NCBI GenBank assembly: GCA_901472455.1
Contig: LR590464.1
Span: 1,178,001-1,242,000, forward strand
Origin: Leclercia adecarboxylata
Lineage (GTDB): Bacteria; Pseudomonadota; Gammaproteobacteria; Enterobacterales; Enterobacteriaceae
Direction: 5' to 3'
Length of the DNA stretch: 64,000 nt
Positions 42,221 to 52,092 of the stretch are shown here, one piece after another (positions within the stretch are counted from its first letter, which is position 1; every line of letters begins with the position of its first letter). Both the position numbers and the translations under genes were made by a program. The notes beneath the pieces are model-generated. The model did no database searches. It had not been told where the DNA came from and saw only the letters and a program-made list of their open reading frames with translations.

Positions 42221-43463
42221 GTGTCTCAACTACCCACCCCCGAATACAGCCGCAATATGCGGCTGATCGGCCACAGCGACCAGGGCGGACGCCCGGACGG
42301 CGTGCAGCTGATGGTGCATCGCGGCTTTGCCTATATCGGCCATATGGTGTCGCAGGGCTTTTCGATTGTTGATGTGCGCGACCCGAAAAACCCGCGGGCC
42401 GCAGGCTATGTGCCCGCGCCGCCCGGCACCTGGAACGTACATCTTCAGGCCCATGACGACCTGCTGCTGGTGATCAACGCCCGGGACCTGTTTGCCGATG
42501 CCCGCTTTGCGGATGAAAAGGTCTACTACACCCGCCAGGTGGGGGAGACGGTCAGCGACGTACAGGACAGAGGCTGGAGCGCCGGGCTGCGCATCTTTGA
42601 TATCTCCACCCCGGATAAGCCACGGGAGATCGGCTTTCTGTCGCTGGACGGGATCGGCATTCACCGCATCTGGTACGTGGGGGGGACGCTGGGCCTATGT
42701 CTCGGCGCTGATCGACGGCTTTACCGATTATATCTTTCTGACGATAGACCTTGCCGATCCGCGCAAGCCAGAGGTCGCGGGGCGCTGGTGGCTGCCGGGG
42801 ATGAACCAGGCGGCAGGCGAAACGCCAGCATGGCCGGAAGGCAAACGCTATGCTCTGCATCATGCGATCATTGCGGGCGATACCGCCTACGGGAGCTGGC
42901 GTGACGGCGGCCTGACGCTGCTGGATGTAAAAGACAGAACGCAGCCGAAGCTGATCAGCCATCGCAACTGGAGTCCGCCATTTGGCGGCGGCACCCATAC
43001 CGCACTACCCCTGCCGGACCGGGATCTGCTGGTGGTGCTGGACGAAGCGGTGCTCGACAATCAGGAGGATGGCGAAAAGCTGATCTGGCTGTTTGATATT
43101 CGCGAGCCGTCGAACCCGGTGAGTATTGCCACCTTCCCGCAGCCCAACGAGCGGGATTACGTGGCGAAAGGGGCGCACTTCGGGCCGCATAACCTGCATG
43201 AAAACCGCCCCGGCAGTTTTATCAGCTCAACGTTGATTTTCGCGACCTATCAAAATGCAGGCGTCCGCGCCTATGACATTTCGGACCCGTACCGTCCGGT
43301 CGAAACCGCGGCGCTGGTGCCCGCGGCGCCAGAGAAGATGATGGATACCCGGCCCAATCGCCCGCAGGTGATCCAGTCCTGCGATGTGTTTGTGGATGCG
43401 CAGGGAATTATCTACAGCACGGATTACAACGGCGGATTGTCGGTGATTGAGTATCTGGGATGA
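42221..43463 (+). CDS. LVIVD-repeat beta-propeller protein (one frameshift)
   Basis: It starts at GTG 42221 (MSQLPTPEYSRNMRLIGHSD) behind AAAGGAG. Repeated blades are visible: GFSIVDVRDPKNPRAAGYV, GLRIFDISTPDKPREIGFLS, GGLTLLDVKDRTQPKLISH, IWLFDIREPSNPVSIATFP, GVRAYDISDPYRPVETAAL, and the closing GGLSVIEYLG. One frameshift lies near 42685. About 413 residues with no signal peptide, so probably cytoplasmic. LVIVD proteins lack an assigned general function. It follows the ABC transporter by about 100 bp and ends facing mtnK; a role in handling the imported compound is likely. Confidence 0.8.
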
Positions 43464-43484
43464 GTGCGGTGTGATGTTTTTACG

Positions 43485-43513
43485 CCGGGTCTCTCTCTGT
43501 GAGAGAGGCCCGG
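43485..43513. terminator. Hairpin between LVIVD gene and mtnK
   Basis: CCGGG(T)CTCTCTC-TGTG-AGAGAG(G)CCCGG is a strong stem in a 68-bp convergent gap, preceded by TTTTTA. It probably ends transcripts from both sides. Confidence 0.6.
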
Positions 43514-43531
43514 TAAGTGTCGCGCCTGCAC

Positions 43532-44731
43532 TTAGCTGTACTGACGCACCCGCGCCACCAGCTCATCCACGCTGTCGATACGGTCGGCAATCACAATCAA
43601 CGCCTTACCGAGGGTGATGGCGTGGCGCAGGCATTCGTGGCGCATCTCGTCGTCGCGGATAGAATCGATATCCGCCACGTGGGACAGGCCGACGCTGCGG
43701 CGTATAAGTTCGGTGCCGCAGAAGCCAATCGCATCCTGCCAGACCTTCTTCAGAAACGCGCTGGCGTAGCCCGGCACGCTGAGGGCTGCATCCCGGGATT
43801 TTTCCGCCGCCAGGGCCTGGAAACGTTCCGCGAAGGTGGTCCACAGCTGCTGGATATCGATCAGGCGTTGTTCACGACCGGCCGCCGCATCGCGAATGCC
43901 CAGGTGACCCGGCAGGCCGCAGAAGTTAAGCAGCAGGTTGCCGATCGCCGTGCCGATATCAAACCCAATCGGGCCGAAATAGCCGAACTCTGCGTCAATG
44001 GCTTTCAGACTCCCCTCGGCAACAAAAATCGAGCCGCTGTGGATATCGCCGTGCAGCAGTGCTTCGGCCTGGGAGAAGAAACGGTGCTTCAGGGCGGCGA
44101 CGGCAATCTTCAGCTGATGGTCATTGCGCAGGGCGGCGACGTCGTTTTCCAGCGCCGCCGGGTAGTTATTGCGCTCGTGGATCTGGTACGGATCGTTGAA
44201 GAACAGATCTTCGGTGATCTCGCACATTTCCGGGTTGATGAACTGCGCCACCTGCGCCTTTTTGGCGTGGGGATGCAGGTAAAAATCGCTGGAGTGGAAC
44301 AGGGTGTGGGCCAGGTATTCCCCCAGCTGACGGGCCGCCTGGGGGTAATAAACATTGTTGATCAGCTCGCCGCGCCAGATTTTATGGCTGGAGAGATCTT
44401 CCATCACCATCACCGCCAGTTCCGGGTCGAAGTGGTGGATCTTCACCGTGTGCTGCGGGCTGTGCTGATAGTGCTCTACCAGGGTTTGTGCTTCGAGACG
44501 GGCGCGGTCCAGCGTCAGCGGCCAGGATTCCCCCACACAGCGCACGTAGGGCAGGGCCTGCTTAACGATGATGCGGCTTACGCCCGCACTGTCGAAAATC
44601 TTAAATACCAGATTAAGGTTGCCGTCGCCCACCTCCTGCGCCTCCACCAGTGACGAGGGATCTTCAAGGCCGCCAAATTGTTGGGCGTAGGCCACGGCGT
44701 CATGAGCGGTAAAGGTACGGTATTGCGACAT
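43532..44731 (-). CDS. mtnK: S-methyl-5-thioribose kinase
   Basis: Intact, 399 residues from ATG 44731 ([20 protein letters not shown]). MtnK phosphorylates methylthioribose at C1 in methionine salvage. An APH-like kinase fold is shown by the catalytic loop [18 protein letters not shown] and the metal-site segment [16 protein letters not shown]. It is divergent from mtnA, with MetJ boxes between the genes (44762-44785). Confidence 0.95.
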   Translation of the reverse strand: MSQYRTFTAHDAVAYAQQFGGLEDPSSLVEAQEVGDGNLNLVFKIFDSAGVSRIIVKQALPYVRCVGESWPLTLDRARLEAQTLVEHYQHSPQHTVKIHHFDPELAVMVMEDLSSHKIWRGELINNVYYPQAARQLGEYLAHTLFHSSDFYLHPHAKKAQVAQFINPEMCEITEDLFFNDPYQIHERNNYPAALENDVAALRNDHQLKIAVAALKHRFFSQAEALLHGDIHSGSIFVAEGSLKAIDAEFGYFGPIGFDIGTAIGNLLLNFCGLPGHLGIRDAAAGREQRLIDIQQLWTTFAERFQALAAEKSRDAALSVPGYASAFLKKVWQDAIGFCGTELIRRSVGLSHVADIDSIRDDEMRHECLRHAITLGKALIVIADRIDSVDELVARVRQYS

Positions 44732-44761
44732 TGCCAGTTCCTCATCTGTTCCGGTAATAAA

Positions 44762-44785
44762 GACATTTAGACGTCTATACATCTG
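44762..44785. promoter_or_regulatory. MetJ box in the mtnK/mtnA divergent promoter
   Basis: Three consecutive 8-mers, AGACATTT, AGACGTCT and ATACATCT; the middle one is the exact MetJ consensus. They lie 31 bp from the mtnK start and 52 bp from mtnA, so repression of both by MetJ-SAM is expected. Confidence 0.82.
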
Positions 44786-44836
44786 AATTTTATCCTGACA
44801 CAATGTGCTACAACAACGCAACAGAGAATTAACGAC

Positions 44837-45867
44837 ATGCAGAGATTACAGACGACCAGCCTGCGGGTGACGGAAAATCAGCTATTTATTCTCGATCAAC
44901 AGGCGCTTCCGCAGGAGAAACGCTGGCTGGATGCCTCGACGGTTGACGCCCTGGTGGGGCATATTCACGCCCTGCGCGTGCGGGGGTGCGCCGCTGATTG
45001 GTCTCTCTGCCAGCCTGCTCCTGGCGCTGCTGGCGGAAAACGGCCATAACCGGGACGCGCTGGCGGTGGCGCTGGAGACCCTGCGTGCCGCGCGCCCGAC
45101 GGCGGTGAATCTGATGAACAACCTCGACCGCATGAAACAGGCGTTTGTGGCAGGAGGATTATGTTCCGGCGCTGGTGGCTGAGGCGCTGCGCCTGATCGA
45201 CGAAGACAAGCGGCTTTGCGATGCCATTGCCCGCGCCGGGAGCGCGCTGGTGACGCCGGGCAGCCGCCTGCTGACCCACTGCAATACCGGCGGGCTGGCG
45301 ACCGCAGGCGTGGGTACCGCGCTGGGCGTGATTGCTTTCGCGCATCAGCAGGGCAATGTCAGCCACGTCTGGGTGGATGAAACCCGTCCGCTGTTGCAGG
45401 GCGGAAGGTTAACCGCCTGGGAGTTAGGCGAGCTGGGCGTTCCTTATCAGTTAATCACCGACTCCATGGCCGCCAGTCTGATGGCGCAAGGGCAGGTGGA
45501 TGCGGTATGGGTCGGGGCGGATCGCATTGCCGCCAACGGCGATGTGGCGAACAAAATCGGCACCTATTCCCTGGCGGTGCTGGCGAAATTCCACGGTATT
45601 CCGTTTTACGTGGCGGCCCCTCAAACCACCCTCGATCCCGCGTGCCCGAACGGCGAGGCCATCCCCATTGAGCAGCGCGATGCCCGGGAAGTGACCGGTG
45701 TGGCGGGGAGCTTTGGGGCGGTGCAGTGGGCACCGGTTGACGCGCAGGTGTATAACCCGGCGTTTGACGTCACGCCTGCGGCACTGATCAGTGGCTGGGT
45801 GCTGGATAGCGGGGTTGTGACGCCGGAAGAGGTGGCGAAGGGGGTTTTTGGGGAGCGTATGGGCTGA
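44837..45867 (+). CDS. mtnA: S-methyl-5-thioribose-1-phosphate isomerase (frameshifted)
   Basis: MtnA converts methylthioribose 1-phosphate to methylthioribulose 1-phosphate. It starts [20 protein letters not shown]; the catalytic Cys is in [20 protein letters not shown] and the catalytic Asp in [20 protein letters not shown]. Frame breaks lie near 44985 and 45155; corrected length about 343 residues. The C terminus GVFGERMG is followed by copy 4 of the dispersed element. Confidence 0.95.
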
Positions 45868-45901
45868 TATTCCCTGGCGATGACTCTCTGCCACGGGGGG
45901 A

Positions 45902-46249
45902 GGGATCCCCAGTCATTTTATTGCCCTTACAGCAATGAAATAATCACAATATTATAAATGACTTACAGCGACTCCCCTGTCCGGCTGAAAATCGACGAAG
46001 CGTTTCCGGAAGGCCGGGGCGAGGCGCAGGGACGCGCCGAGAGGGCATAGCCTGCAGGGATGCAGGCTGGTGCCCGACCCGAAAGCCTGGAGGAATAAGC
46101 TGAGTGCACCGCGAAGCGGCGATTTTCTTTGCCGGGAGCCGGGATTGTGAAGGGGGCGGCGGCGAGCCCCCTTCACACGTTCACGGGTGACGCGGGCTGA
46201 CAGAGAAGTGCAGAACGTAAGGTGAACGGAACCGCCGCCTGAGCCGCTG
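45902..46249 (+). repeat. Dispersed structured element, copy 4, with a re-written hairpin
   Basis: Same 348-bp element as at 5403, 11323 and 24078. In this copy the long hairpin reads TGTGAAGGGGG paired with CCCCCTTCACA (46146-46177), where the other copies have GCCAGGGGGG paired with CCCCCCTGGC. Both arms have changed together. It sits 34 bp after the mtnA stop, between convergent mtnA and mtnD. Confidence 0.88.
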
Positions 46250-46372
46250 TACCCCTCACCCCAGCCCTCTCCCCAAAGGGGAGAGGGGGCCGACCGAGCC
46301 AATATCAGGAGAGGGGGCCGACCGTGCCTATTTTTTGTGGGGATCCCTCAGCAAAGGGGAGAGGGAAAAAAC
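46250..46372 (+). repeat. Palindrome module after element copy 4
   Basis: One CCCCTCACCCCAGCCCTCTC...GGGGAGAGGG hairpin, then GCCGACCGAGCCA, AATATCAGGAGAGGGGGCCG, and a truncated second unit ending at the mtnD stop. It is the same order of modules as at 24426. Confidence 0.75.
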
Positions 46373-46373
46373 G

Positions 46374-46916
46374 TTAAGGTAATCTTGGATACGCATCCGC
46401 GATCGCATCGCCGGTGAACTGCGCCACCCAGCCTTCCGGATTATCAAAAATACGGATGGCAGTGAAGTTCGGCTCGGAACCCATATCAAACCAGTGCGGT
46501 GTGCCGGCGGGTACGGAGATCAGATCGTTTTTCTCGCACAGAACCTGATACACCTGGTCATCAATGTGCAGGCAGAACAGCCCGGCGCCTTCGACAAAGA
46601 AACGCACTTCATCTTCGCCATGCGTATGTTCATTGAGAAACTTCGCGCGCAGGGCCTCTTTTTGTGGGTTATCCGCACGCAGGCTGATCACGTCCCAGCT
46701 CTGGTAGCCTTTTTCTGCCACCAGCTTGTCGATGGCGTGCTGGTAAGCATTAATCACCGTGTCGGCTGCCGGATCCTGGCCTAAGTCGCGGTCGGCTTCC
46801 CAGCGTTCAAAGCGAACGCCACGGGCATTCAGCTGCTGCTGGATCGCCTCTGGGTCGGTGCTGTGCCACTGCGGCTCGCTGGCCTCTTTATCGGAAAAAA
46901 TGGTCAATGCGCTCAT
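46374..46916 (-). CDS. mtnD: Acireductone dioxygenase
   Basis: Intact, 180 residues. A cupin enzyme that oxidises the acireductone to 4-methylthio-2-oxobutyrate (Fe form) or an off-pathway product (Ni form). Metal ligands are His97 and His99 in [13 protein letters not shown], Glu103, and His141 in [11 protein letters not shown]. Its ATG overlaps the mtnC stop (46913-46916). Operon mtnB-mtnC-mtnD. Confidence 0.95.
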   Translation of the reverse strand: MSALTIFSDKEASEPQWHSTDPEAIQQQLNARGVRFERWEADRDLGQDPAADTVINAYQHAIDKLVAEKGYQSWDVISLRADNPQKEALRAKFLNEHTHGEDEVRFFVEGAGLFCLHIDDQVYQVLCEKNDLISVPAGTPHWFDMGSEPNFTAIRIFDNPEGWVAQFTGDAIADAYPRLP

Positions 46917-47602
46917 GAAGGGATCTGCTCCGGGTTGATGTCGTCGAACTGGTGCACCTGATGATGATGGCTGGCGCCGTCGTCATCGCCGCGAATCAGT
47001 TGCAGGGTGCGAAAACCGGCCTGCTCAGCGGCGTCCAGCTCCTGATGAATATCTGACAGGAACAGGATCTGCGAGGGGGCAAGGTTAATCTGTGCCGCAA
47101 TATTCTGATAAGACTGCACGTCGCGCTTGGCGCCAATATGGGTATCGAAATAGCCGCTGAACAGATGAGTAATATCACCTTCGTCGCTGTAGCCAAATAA
47201 CAGTTTTTGCGCCGCCACCGATCCCGAGGAATAAACATAGAGATCAATGCCCTGCGACTTCCATTTTTCCAGCGCGGGCAGCACGTCCGGGTAGAGATGG
47301 CCGGTGAAATCACCGTTGACGTAGCCATCCTGCCAGATGATCCCCTGCAGGGCTTTCAGCGCCGTTGATTTGCGATCCTCATCCATAAAGGCGAACAGGG
47401 TGGCGATCAGGTCGTTGGTGCTGGCCTGCGGCTGAGCAATCTCTTCGCGCAGATTGTCCAGAATGGTGTTGACCGGTTCGGCATACTGCTGCGCGCTGAC
47501 AAAAGCCGCCAGCCGCTCGCGTGCATAAGGGAACAGGACATTGTGGACAAAACGGATATCGCTGGTGGTGCCTTCAATATCCGTCACAATCGCGCGAATC
47601 AT
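46913..47602 (-). CDS. mtnC: Enolase-phosphatase E1
   Basis: Intact, 229 residues from ATG 47602 ([20 protein letters not shown]), a HAD-superfamily bifunctional enolase/phosphatase. The first HAD motif is TDIEGTTSD with Asp8; motif II is [16 protein letters not shown]; the terminal acidic motif is [15 protein letters not shown]. The start overlaps the mtnB stop (ATGA at 47599-47602). Confidence 0.95.
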   Translation of the reverse strand: MIRAIVTDIEGTTSDIRFVHNVLFPYARERLAAFVSAQQYAEPVNTILDNLREEIAQPQASTNDLIATLFAFMDEDRKSTALKALQGIIWQDGYVNGDFTGHLYPDVLPALEKWKSQGIDLYVYSSGSVAAQKLLFGYSDEGDITHLFSGYFDTHIGAKRDVQSYQNIAAQINLAPSQILFLSDIHQELDAAEQAGFRTLQLIRGDDDGASHHHQVHQFDDINPEQIPS

Positions 47603-48214
47603 ACTCTCTCCAGTTGTCGTAAACGCATCTCGCACTCGAACAGGAATTCGAGGCCTTCAAGGTGACGCCGGGCTTCTGCCACGTCGTGTCCCCAGCAGGT
47701 TAAGCCATGACCGCGCAGAAGAAAACCATAATTAAGCGGACGTTGCCGGGCGTAATCGGCGATTCGGGAGGCGAGGGCGTCAATGTCCTGGTCGTTATCG
47801 AACACGGCAATGGGCACGGTATCAAGGTGGCTGGTCTGGCCGCTGAGTGACTTCTGCATCTCAAAGCCGCTGAGGTGTAGCTCCGGCTCTTTGACCAGTC
47901 GCGACAGCACCGTTGCGTTCACCGTATGGACATGCAGCACTGCGTTCGCCGTGGGGAAGAGGCGATAGACCAGCGTGTGCAGGCCGGTTTCTGCGGAAGG
48001 TTTTCGCCCGGAGGGGGGCGCGGTTGGTGGCAATTTCAACCTGCAGGAAGTCATCGGGCGTCAGGCTACCTTTGTCTTTACCGGATTCGCTGAGCCAGCA
48101 CCAGGTATCGTCCTGACGCACGGACATGTTGCCGCCAGTGGCGGGTGCCCAGCCTTTTGCGCCGATCCAATGGCAGGCATCGACCAGGGATGTGAGTTGC
48201 AGGTTGTCTGTCAT
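47599..48214 (-). CDS. mtnB: Methylthioribulose-1-phosphate dehydratase (frameshifted)
   Basis: A class II aldolase-fold enzyme starting [20 protein letters not shown] at 48214. It has [12 protein letters not shown], the zinc ligands in [16 protein letters not shown], and the C-terminal ligand in [20 protein letters not shown]. The frame breaks near 48020; corrected length about 204 residues. First gene of mtnBCD, divergent from mtnE, under the MetJ box at 48253. Confidence 0.94.
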
Positions 48215-48252
48215 CCTTCTTACCTCTTCGGCCAGGAATATCATTATGGTTT

Positions 48253-48268
48253 AGACGTCTAAGCGTCT
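48253..48268. promoter_or_regulatory. MetJ box in the mtnB/mtnE divergent promoter
   Basis: AGACGTCT-AAGCGTCT: two adjacent met boxes, the first perfect and the second with two mismatches. They lie 39 bp from the mtnB start and 68 bp from mtnE. Confidence 0.88.
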
Positions 48269-48335
48269 TGATTGCCAAATACTAACATCGTGTTATAGTG
48301 GCAGCAACATATGTATTACATACAGGTCCGTTGAA

Positions 48336-49496
48336 ATGAGCAATAACCCGTTGATTCCACAGAGTAAACTACCCGGTCTCGGCACCACCATCTTCACGCA
48401 GATGAGTGCCCTGGCGCAGCAGCATAAGGCGATTAATCTGTCGCAAGGTTTTCCCGATTTCGATGGCCCGGATTATCTGCAACAACGGCTGGCTTACCAT
48501 GTGGCAAACGGCGCGAACCAGTATGCACCGATGACCGGGGCGCAGCCGCTGCGCGAGGCGATTGCCGACAAAACCGCAGAGTTGTATGGCTATCAACCGG
48601 ATGCAAACAGTGAGATCACCGTCACCGCAGGGGCGACCGAAGCGCTGTATGCGGCGATTACTGCCCTGGTGCGTACCGGCGATGAGGTGATCTGCTTTGA
48701 CCCGAGCTACGACAGCTATGCCCCGGCGATTGAATTGTCCGGTGGCGTGGTGAAGCGCGTGGCGCTCCAGCCACCGCATTTCCGCCCGGACTGGCAGGCT
48801 TTTGCAGGGCTGCTGAGCGATAAAACCCGGCTGGTGATTTTGAATACGCCGCATAACCCGTCGGCAACGGTCTGGCAGCAGGAGGATTTTGCTGCGCTGT
48901 GGCAGGCTATTGCGGAGCGTGAAATCTACGTCCTGAGCGATGAAGTGTACGAGCACATCTGTTTTGCCGATGCGGGACATGCCAGTGTGCTGGCCCATCC
49001 TCAGCTGCGTGAGCGGGCGATTGCCGTCTCATCCTTTGGTAAAACCTTCCACATGACCGGCTGGAAGGTGGGGTATTGTGTGGCACCGGCGGCGATCAGC
49101 GCCGAGCTGCGCAAGGTGCATCAGTTCCTGACCTTTGCGGTCAACACCCCGGCACAGCTGGCGATTGCCGATATGCTGCGTAACCAGCCGGAACATTACC
49201 GTGAGCTGCCGGACTTTTACCGCGCCCGTCGGGATCTGTTTATCGACGCGCTGAGCGCCAGCCGGCTGAAAATTTTACCCTGCGAGGGCACCTATTTCCT
49301 GCTGGCTGACTACAGCGCCATTTCCGATCTGGATGATGTCAGTTTTTGCCAGTGGCTCACCAAAGAGGTAGGCGTGGCGGCAATACCGTTATCGGTATTT
49401 TGTGCCGACCCGTTCCCCCACAAACTGATACGTCTCTGCTTCGCCAAACAGGAGGCTACGCTGCGGGCGGCAGCCGAGCGCCTGGCGGCAATTTGA
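48336..49496 (+). CDS. mtnE: Methionine aminotransferase
   Basis: Intact, 386 residues (E. coli YbdL). A PLP fold-type I aminotransferase; the PLP lysine is Lys236 in VSSFGKTFHMTGWKVGYCVA. LSQGFPDFDGPDYLQQRLAY and NTPHNPSATVWQ are also typical. It aminates 4-methylthio-2-oxobutyrate to methionine, the last salvage step, and is divergent from mtnBCD under MetJ. Confidence 0.95.
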   Translation: MSNNPLIPQSKLPGLGTTIFTQMSALAQQHKAINLSQGFPDFDGPDYLQQRLAYHVANGANQYAPMTGAQPLREAIADKTAELYGYQPDANSEITVTAGATEALYAAITALVRTGDEVICFDPSYDSYAPAIELSGGVVKRVALQPPHFRPDWQAFAGLLSDKTRLVILNTPHNPSATVWQQEDFAALWQAIAEREIYVLSDEVYEHICFADAGHASVLAHPQLRERAIAVSSFGKTFHMTGWKVGYCVAPAAISAELRKVHQFLTFAVNTPAQLAIADMLRNQPEHYRELPDFYRARRDLFIDALSASRLKILPCEGTYFLLADYSAISDLDDVSFCQWLTKEVGVAAIPLSVFCADPFPHKLIRLCFAKQEATLRAAAERLAAI

Positions 49497-49531
49497 TTTA
49501 AGCAGTGAGTCATCAGGCTCGCTTTACAGTG

Positions 49532-49566
49532 GCCCGTTATTTTAAACACGAAATACGGGCTTTTTT
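49532..49566 (+). terminator. Terminator after mtnE
   Basis: GCCCGT-(17)-ACGGGC followed by TTTTTT. It lies 35 bp past the mtnE stop and touches the 3' end of ybdO. Confidence 0.75.
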
Positions 49567-50461
49567 ACGCCAGGCTGTTTTCAATAAAATCTGCAAATAC
49601 CGGACTGTTTAACGCGGAGCGGTTATACATCATGTAAATTTCAACGGGAGGCAATTTATAATCGACCTCGACGCGTTTTAAATTCAGCACTTTGCCAAAT
49701 TGTTCAAAGGTTGTTTCAGGTGCAACACCCACTAAATCTGAGGCGCTTATCATGGCCAGGATTGACATAAAAGAGTCGCTTCTGAACACGATATTTCTTT
49801 CCGACAATTTATGATTCATTTTTTGCTGGTAATCTTTTACGCCAGGTTCCTCACTCAAGAATGCAGTGAACTTTTCCTGTAGCAGGTCCTCGATTTCAAT
49901 TTTGCCGTTTATGCGCGGATGGTCATTACGGCAGACAAGGGTGAACGGCAGGGTTTTGAACGGGGTGCAGACGATAGAACGATTCTGAACCGGTGCAAAG
50001 GAGAACACTAAATCTGCCTTACGGTAGGCCAGCAGGCTCTCTGTGGAGTCCGGCGCAAGCAGGAGATCGTGCAGCTCAATTTCATAATTATGCAGGTCCA
50101 TCAGGCGCTTCATTGGCTCGAGCATCACCTGCGGTGTGACCAACTGCGGGCAGTAGATAACAAAGTTCTTTGTCAGTTTACTGCCATGCATAATATTGAT
50201 GGTTTGCTCCAGCTGGTTCAGGTTTTGTTCCAGATGAATGTGCAGATTGGTCCCTACCGTGGTCGGCGTGATCCCTTTCCCGGAACGGATAAACAGCGGG
50301 TCGTTAAGCTGATTACGTAATCGTTGCAGAGACTGACTCACCGCGGAAGGGGTAATAAAAAGCGTTTCCGCCGCTTTGCTGATACTGAGGTGCTGGTAAA
50401 TACATTCAAAAATGACCAGCAGGTTAAGGTCGAATTTTTTCAGATCGTAAAGATTAGCCAT
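49565..50461 (-). CDS. ybdO: LysR-family regulator YbdO
   Basis: Intact, 298 residues, very close to E. coli YbdO over the first 70 residues (MANLYDLKKFDLNLLVIFEC). The winged helix-turn-helix is HLSISKAAETLFITPSAVSQ; the substrate-binding domain follows from about residue 95. Base composition is lower in GC than the flanking genes, as is common for LysR regulators. Targets cannot be told from this window. Confidence 0.88.
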   Translation of the reverse strand: MANLYDLKKFDLNLLVIFECIYQHLSISKAAETLFITPSAVSQSLQRLRNQLNDPLFIRSGKGITPTTVGTNLHIHLEQNLNQLEQTINIMHGSKLTKNFVIYCPQLVTPQVMLEPMKRLMDLHNYEIELHDLLLAPDSTESLLAYRKADLVFSFAPVQNRSIVCTPFKTLPFTLVCRNDHPRINGKIEIEDLLQEKFTAFLSEEPGVKDYQQKMNHKLSERNIVFRSDSFMSILAMISASDLVGVAPETTFEQFGKVLNLKRVEVDYKLPPVEIYMMYNRSALNSPVFADFIENSLA

Positions 50462-50759
50462 TGTTCATCCTGATAAGCTGTGCTGTTACCGCATTCTTAT
50501 ACACAATAATTATAGAAGTTAGTCAGCCATTCACCATCCAATGGATTGAATAACTTAACTGAATTTAAATTCAATCTTAATATATCATGGATGCAGATTA
50601 ATGAAATAAACGCGTAGCCTTTGGTGGGATGATTTTTATCTGAAAAAAGCGTGCGGAATAGTTGATATTCTGCCGCCACTACAGTATTAAGACGCACTCA
50701 TCATCATATTAAGTTGGTCTCTGTCCGTTAATCTAACAACCTGATGTAATTCAATCTGG

Positions 50760-50863
50760 TTATTCCTGGCGTACCGTGCCTGACTGATGAGCTTTCTGCA
50801 TTTTAAACAGGGCGGCACGCCGATCGGCATTTTCCCCAACCGCATCCTGGTATGCCTGCTATC
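50760..50863 (-). pseudogene. Possible C-terminal gene remnant in the ybdO-ahpC gap
   Basis: A short minus-strand frame without a start codon reads AYQDAVGENADRRAALFKMQ then KAHQSGTVRQE and stops at 50760. Its composition is protein-like, but no homologue is recognised. dsbG normally lies in this gap, yet the peptide does not resemble the DsbG C terminus. It may be a chance frame. Confidence 0.25.
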
Positions 50864-51004
50864 TGAATCAATGACAACAAAGGGGTTAGATAAAACCTAT
50901 CACAATCATAGGTATTACAACGTCTTTGCTAATTGCCCTTTATCGGGGTGGGTGGTGTAATCGACGACGCTGTTACGACCTTGCGAAAGGTAATGTAGAG
51001 CGCA

Positions 51005-51085
51005 ACGCATCGCCAGCCTTGGCTGGCTCTGAAGAGACCCCCGGGTCTTTCAGGTAACAGGGCCGCCGTTAAGGTGGCCTTTTTA
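51005..51085 (+). ncRNA. Candidate structured RNA with intrinsic terminator upstream of ahpC
   Basis: The 750-bp ybdO-ahpC gap holds three consecutive hairpins: GCCAGCCTTGGCTGGC (51012-51027), AGACCCCCGGGTCT (51035-51048), and GGCCGCC-gttaa-GGTGGCC followed by TTTTTAC (51061-51085). The compact row ending in an intrinsic terminator, about 130 bp before the ahpC ATG and not attached to any gene, suggests a small RNA or an attenuator for ahpC. I cannot assign a family. Apart from the possible remnant at 50760, nothing else was seen in the gap. Confidence 0.5.
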
Positions 51086-51214
51086 CTTTTGTTAATCCCA
51101 TTATGCGTCAGACGTTGTTAGGTATTGCTGATTGATTTGATAAAGCAAACGCATTAGCCCGTTTATGAAAAGTTCGTTACCTTAGCTTTCAACGAAAACA
51201 CGGAGGAAGTACAG

Positions 51215-51778
51215 ATGTCTTTAATTAATACCAAGATTAAACCTTTCAAAAACCAGGCGTTCAAAAACGGTGACTTCGTAGAGATCACTGAGAAAGATAC
51301 CGAAGGCCGCTGGAGCGTGTTCTTCTTCTATCCGGCTGACTTCACTTTCGTCTGCCCGACCGAACTGGGTGACGTTGCAGATCACTACGAAGAACTGCAG
51401 AAGCTGGGCGTAGACGTTTACTCTGTCTCTACTGACACCCACTTCACCCACAAAGCATGGCACAGCAGCTCTGAAACCATCGCGAAAATCAAATACGCGA
51501 TGATCGGTGACCCGACTGGCGCCCTGACCCGTAACTTTGAAAACATGCGTGAAGACGAAGGTCTGGCCGACCGTGGCACCTTTATCGTTGACCCGCAGGG
51601 CATCATCCAGGCCATCGAAGTTACCGCTGAAGGTATTGGCCGTGACGCATCCGACCTGCTGCGCAAAATCAAAGCGGCTCAGTATGTTGCTTCTCACCCA
51701 GGCGAAGTGTGCCCGGCGAAATGGAAAGAAGGCGACGCGACTCTGGCTCCATCTCTGGACCTGGTCGGCAAAATCTAA
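51215..51778 (+). CDS. ahpC: Alkyl hydroperoxide reductase C, 2-Cys peroxiredoxin
   Basis: Intact, 187 residues, starting [20 protein letters not shown] behind CGGAGGAAG. The peroxidatic Cys is in [18 protein letters not shown] near residue 47 and the resolving Cys in [13 protein letters not shown] near residue 166. It reduces peroxides with electrons from AhpF. Codon use is strongly biased, as in highly expressed genes. OxyR control is expected from E. coli; I did not identify the site with certainty. Confidence 0.97.
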   Translation: MSLINTKIKPFKNQAFKNGDFVEITEKDTEGRWSVFFFYPADFTFVCPTELGDVADHYEELQKLGVDVYSVSTDTHFTHKAWHSSSETIAKIKYAMIGDPTGALTRNFENMREDEGLADRGTFIVDPQGIIQAIEVTAEGIGRDASDLLRKIKAAQYVASHPGEVCPAKWKEGDATLAPSLDLVGKI

Positions 51779-51912
51779 ATTTCCGTCGTATTTCGCGCCA
51801 TAGCGGTGTTGGCGTCGCCTGCTCGCCCCGGTCTCTTACTTCTGTAAGCGCCGGGGACTCACAGGCTAGCCGCCTTGCGCTGACGCGAACCACCTTGGAA
51901 ATTCGTCTGCAA

Positions 51913-51980
51913 TGCCCGGCGGCGCTCGGCTTGCACGGGCCTACACAACCGTAGGCCGGGTAAACGACGTGCCACCCGGT
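51913..51980. repeat. REP/BIME-like palindromes between ahpC and ahpF
   Basis: Two GCCCGGC / GTAGGCCGGGT type palindromes face each other with CTACACAACCGTAG between, then GTGCCACCCGGTATC. The 314-bp ahpC-ahpF gap otherwise holds nothing gene-like. REP pairs here could stabilise the abundant ahpC mRNA end relative to ahpF. Confidence 0.65.
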
Positions 51981-52092
51981 ATCAATGGGCGCATCTGCGC
52001 CCATTTCATTCCAGCACCATGATGCAAGTTGCATTCAGGCAGCCCGGATAAGGCCGCTTGCATGATGATGTTTTTTAAGCAGGAGATGAATA

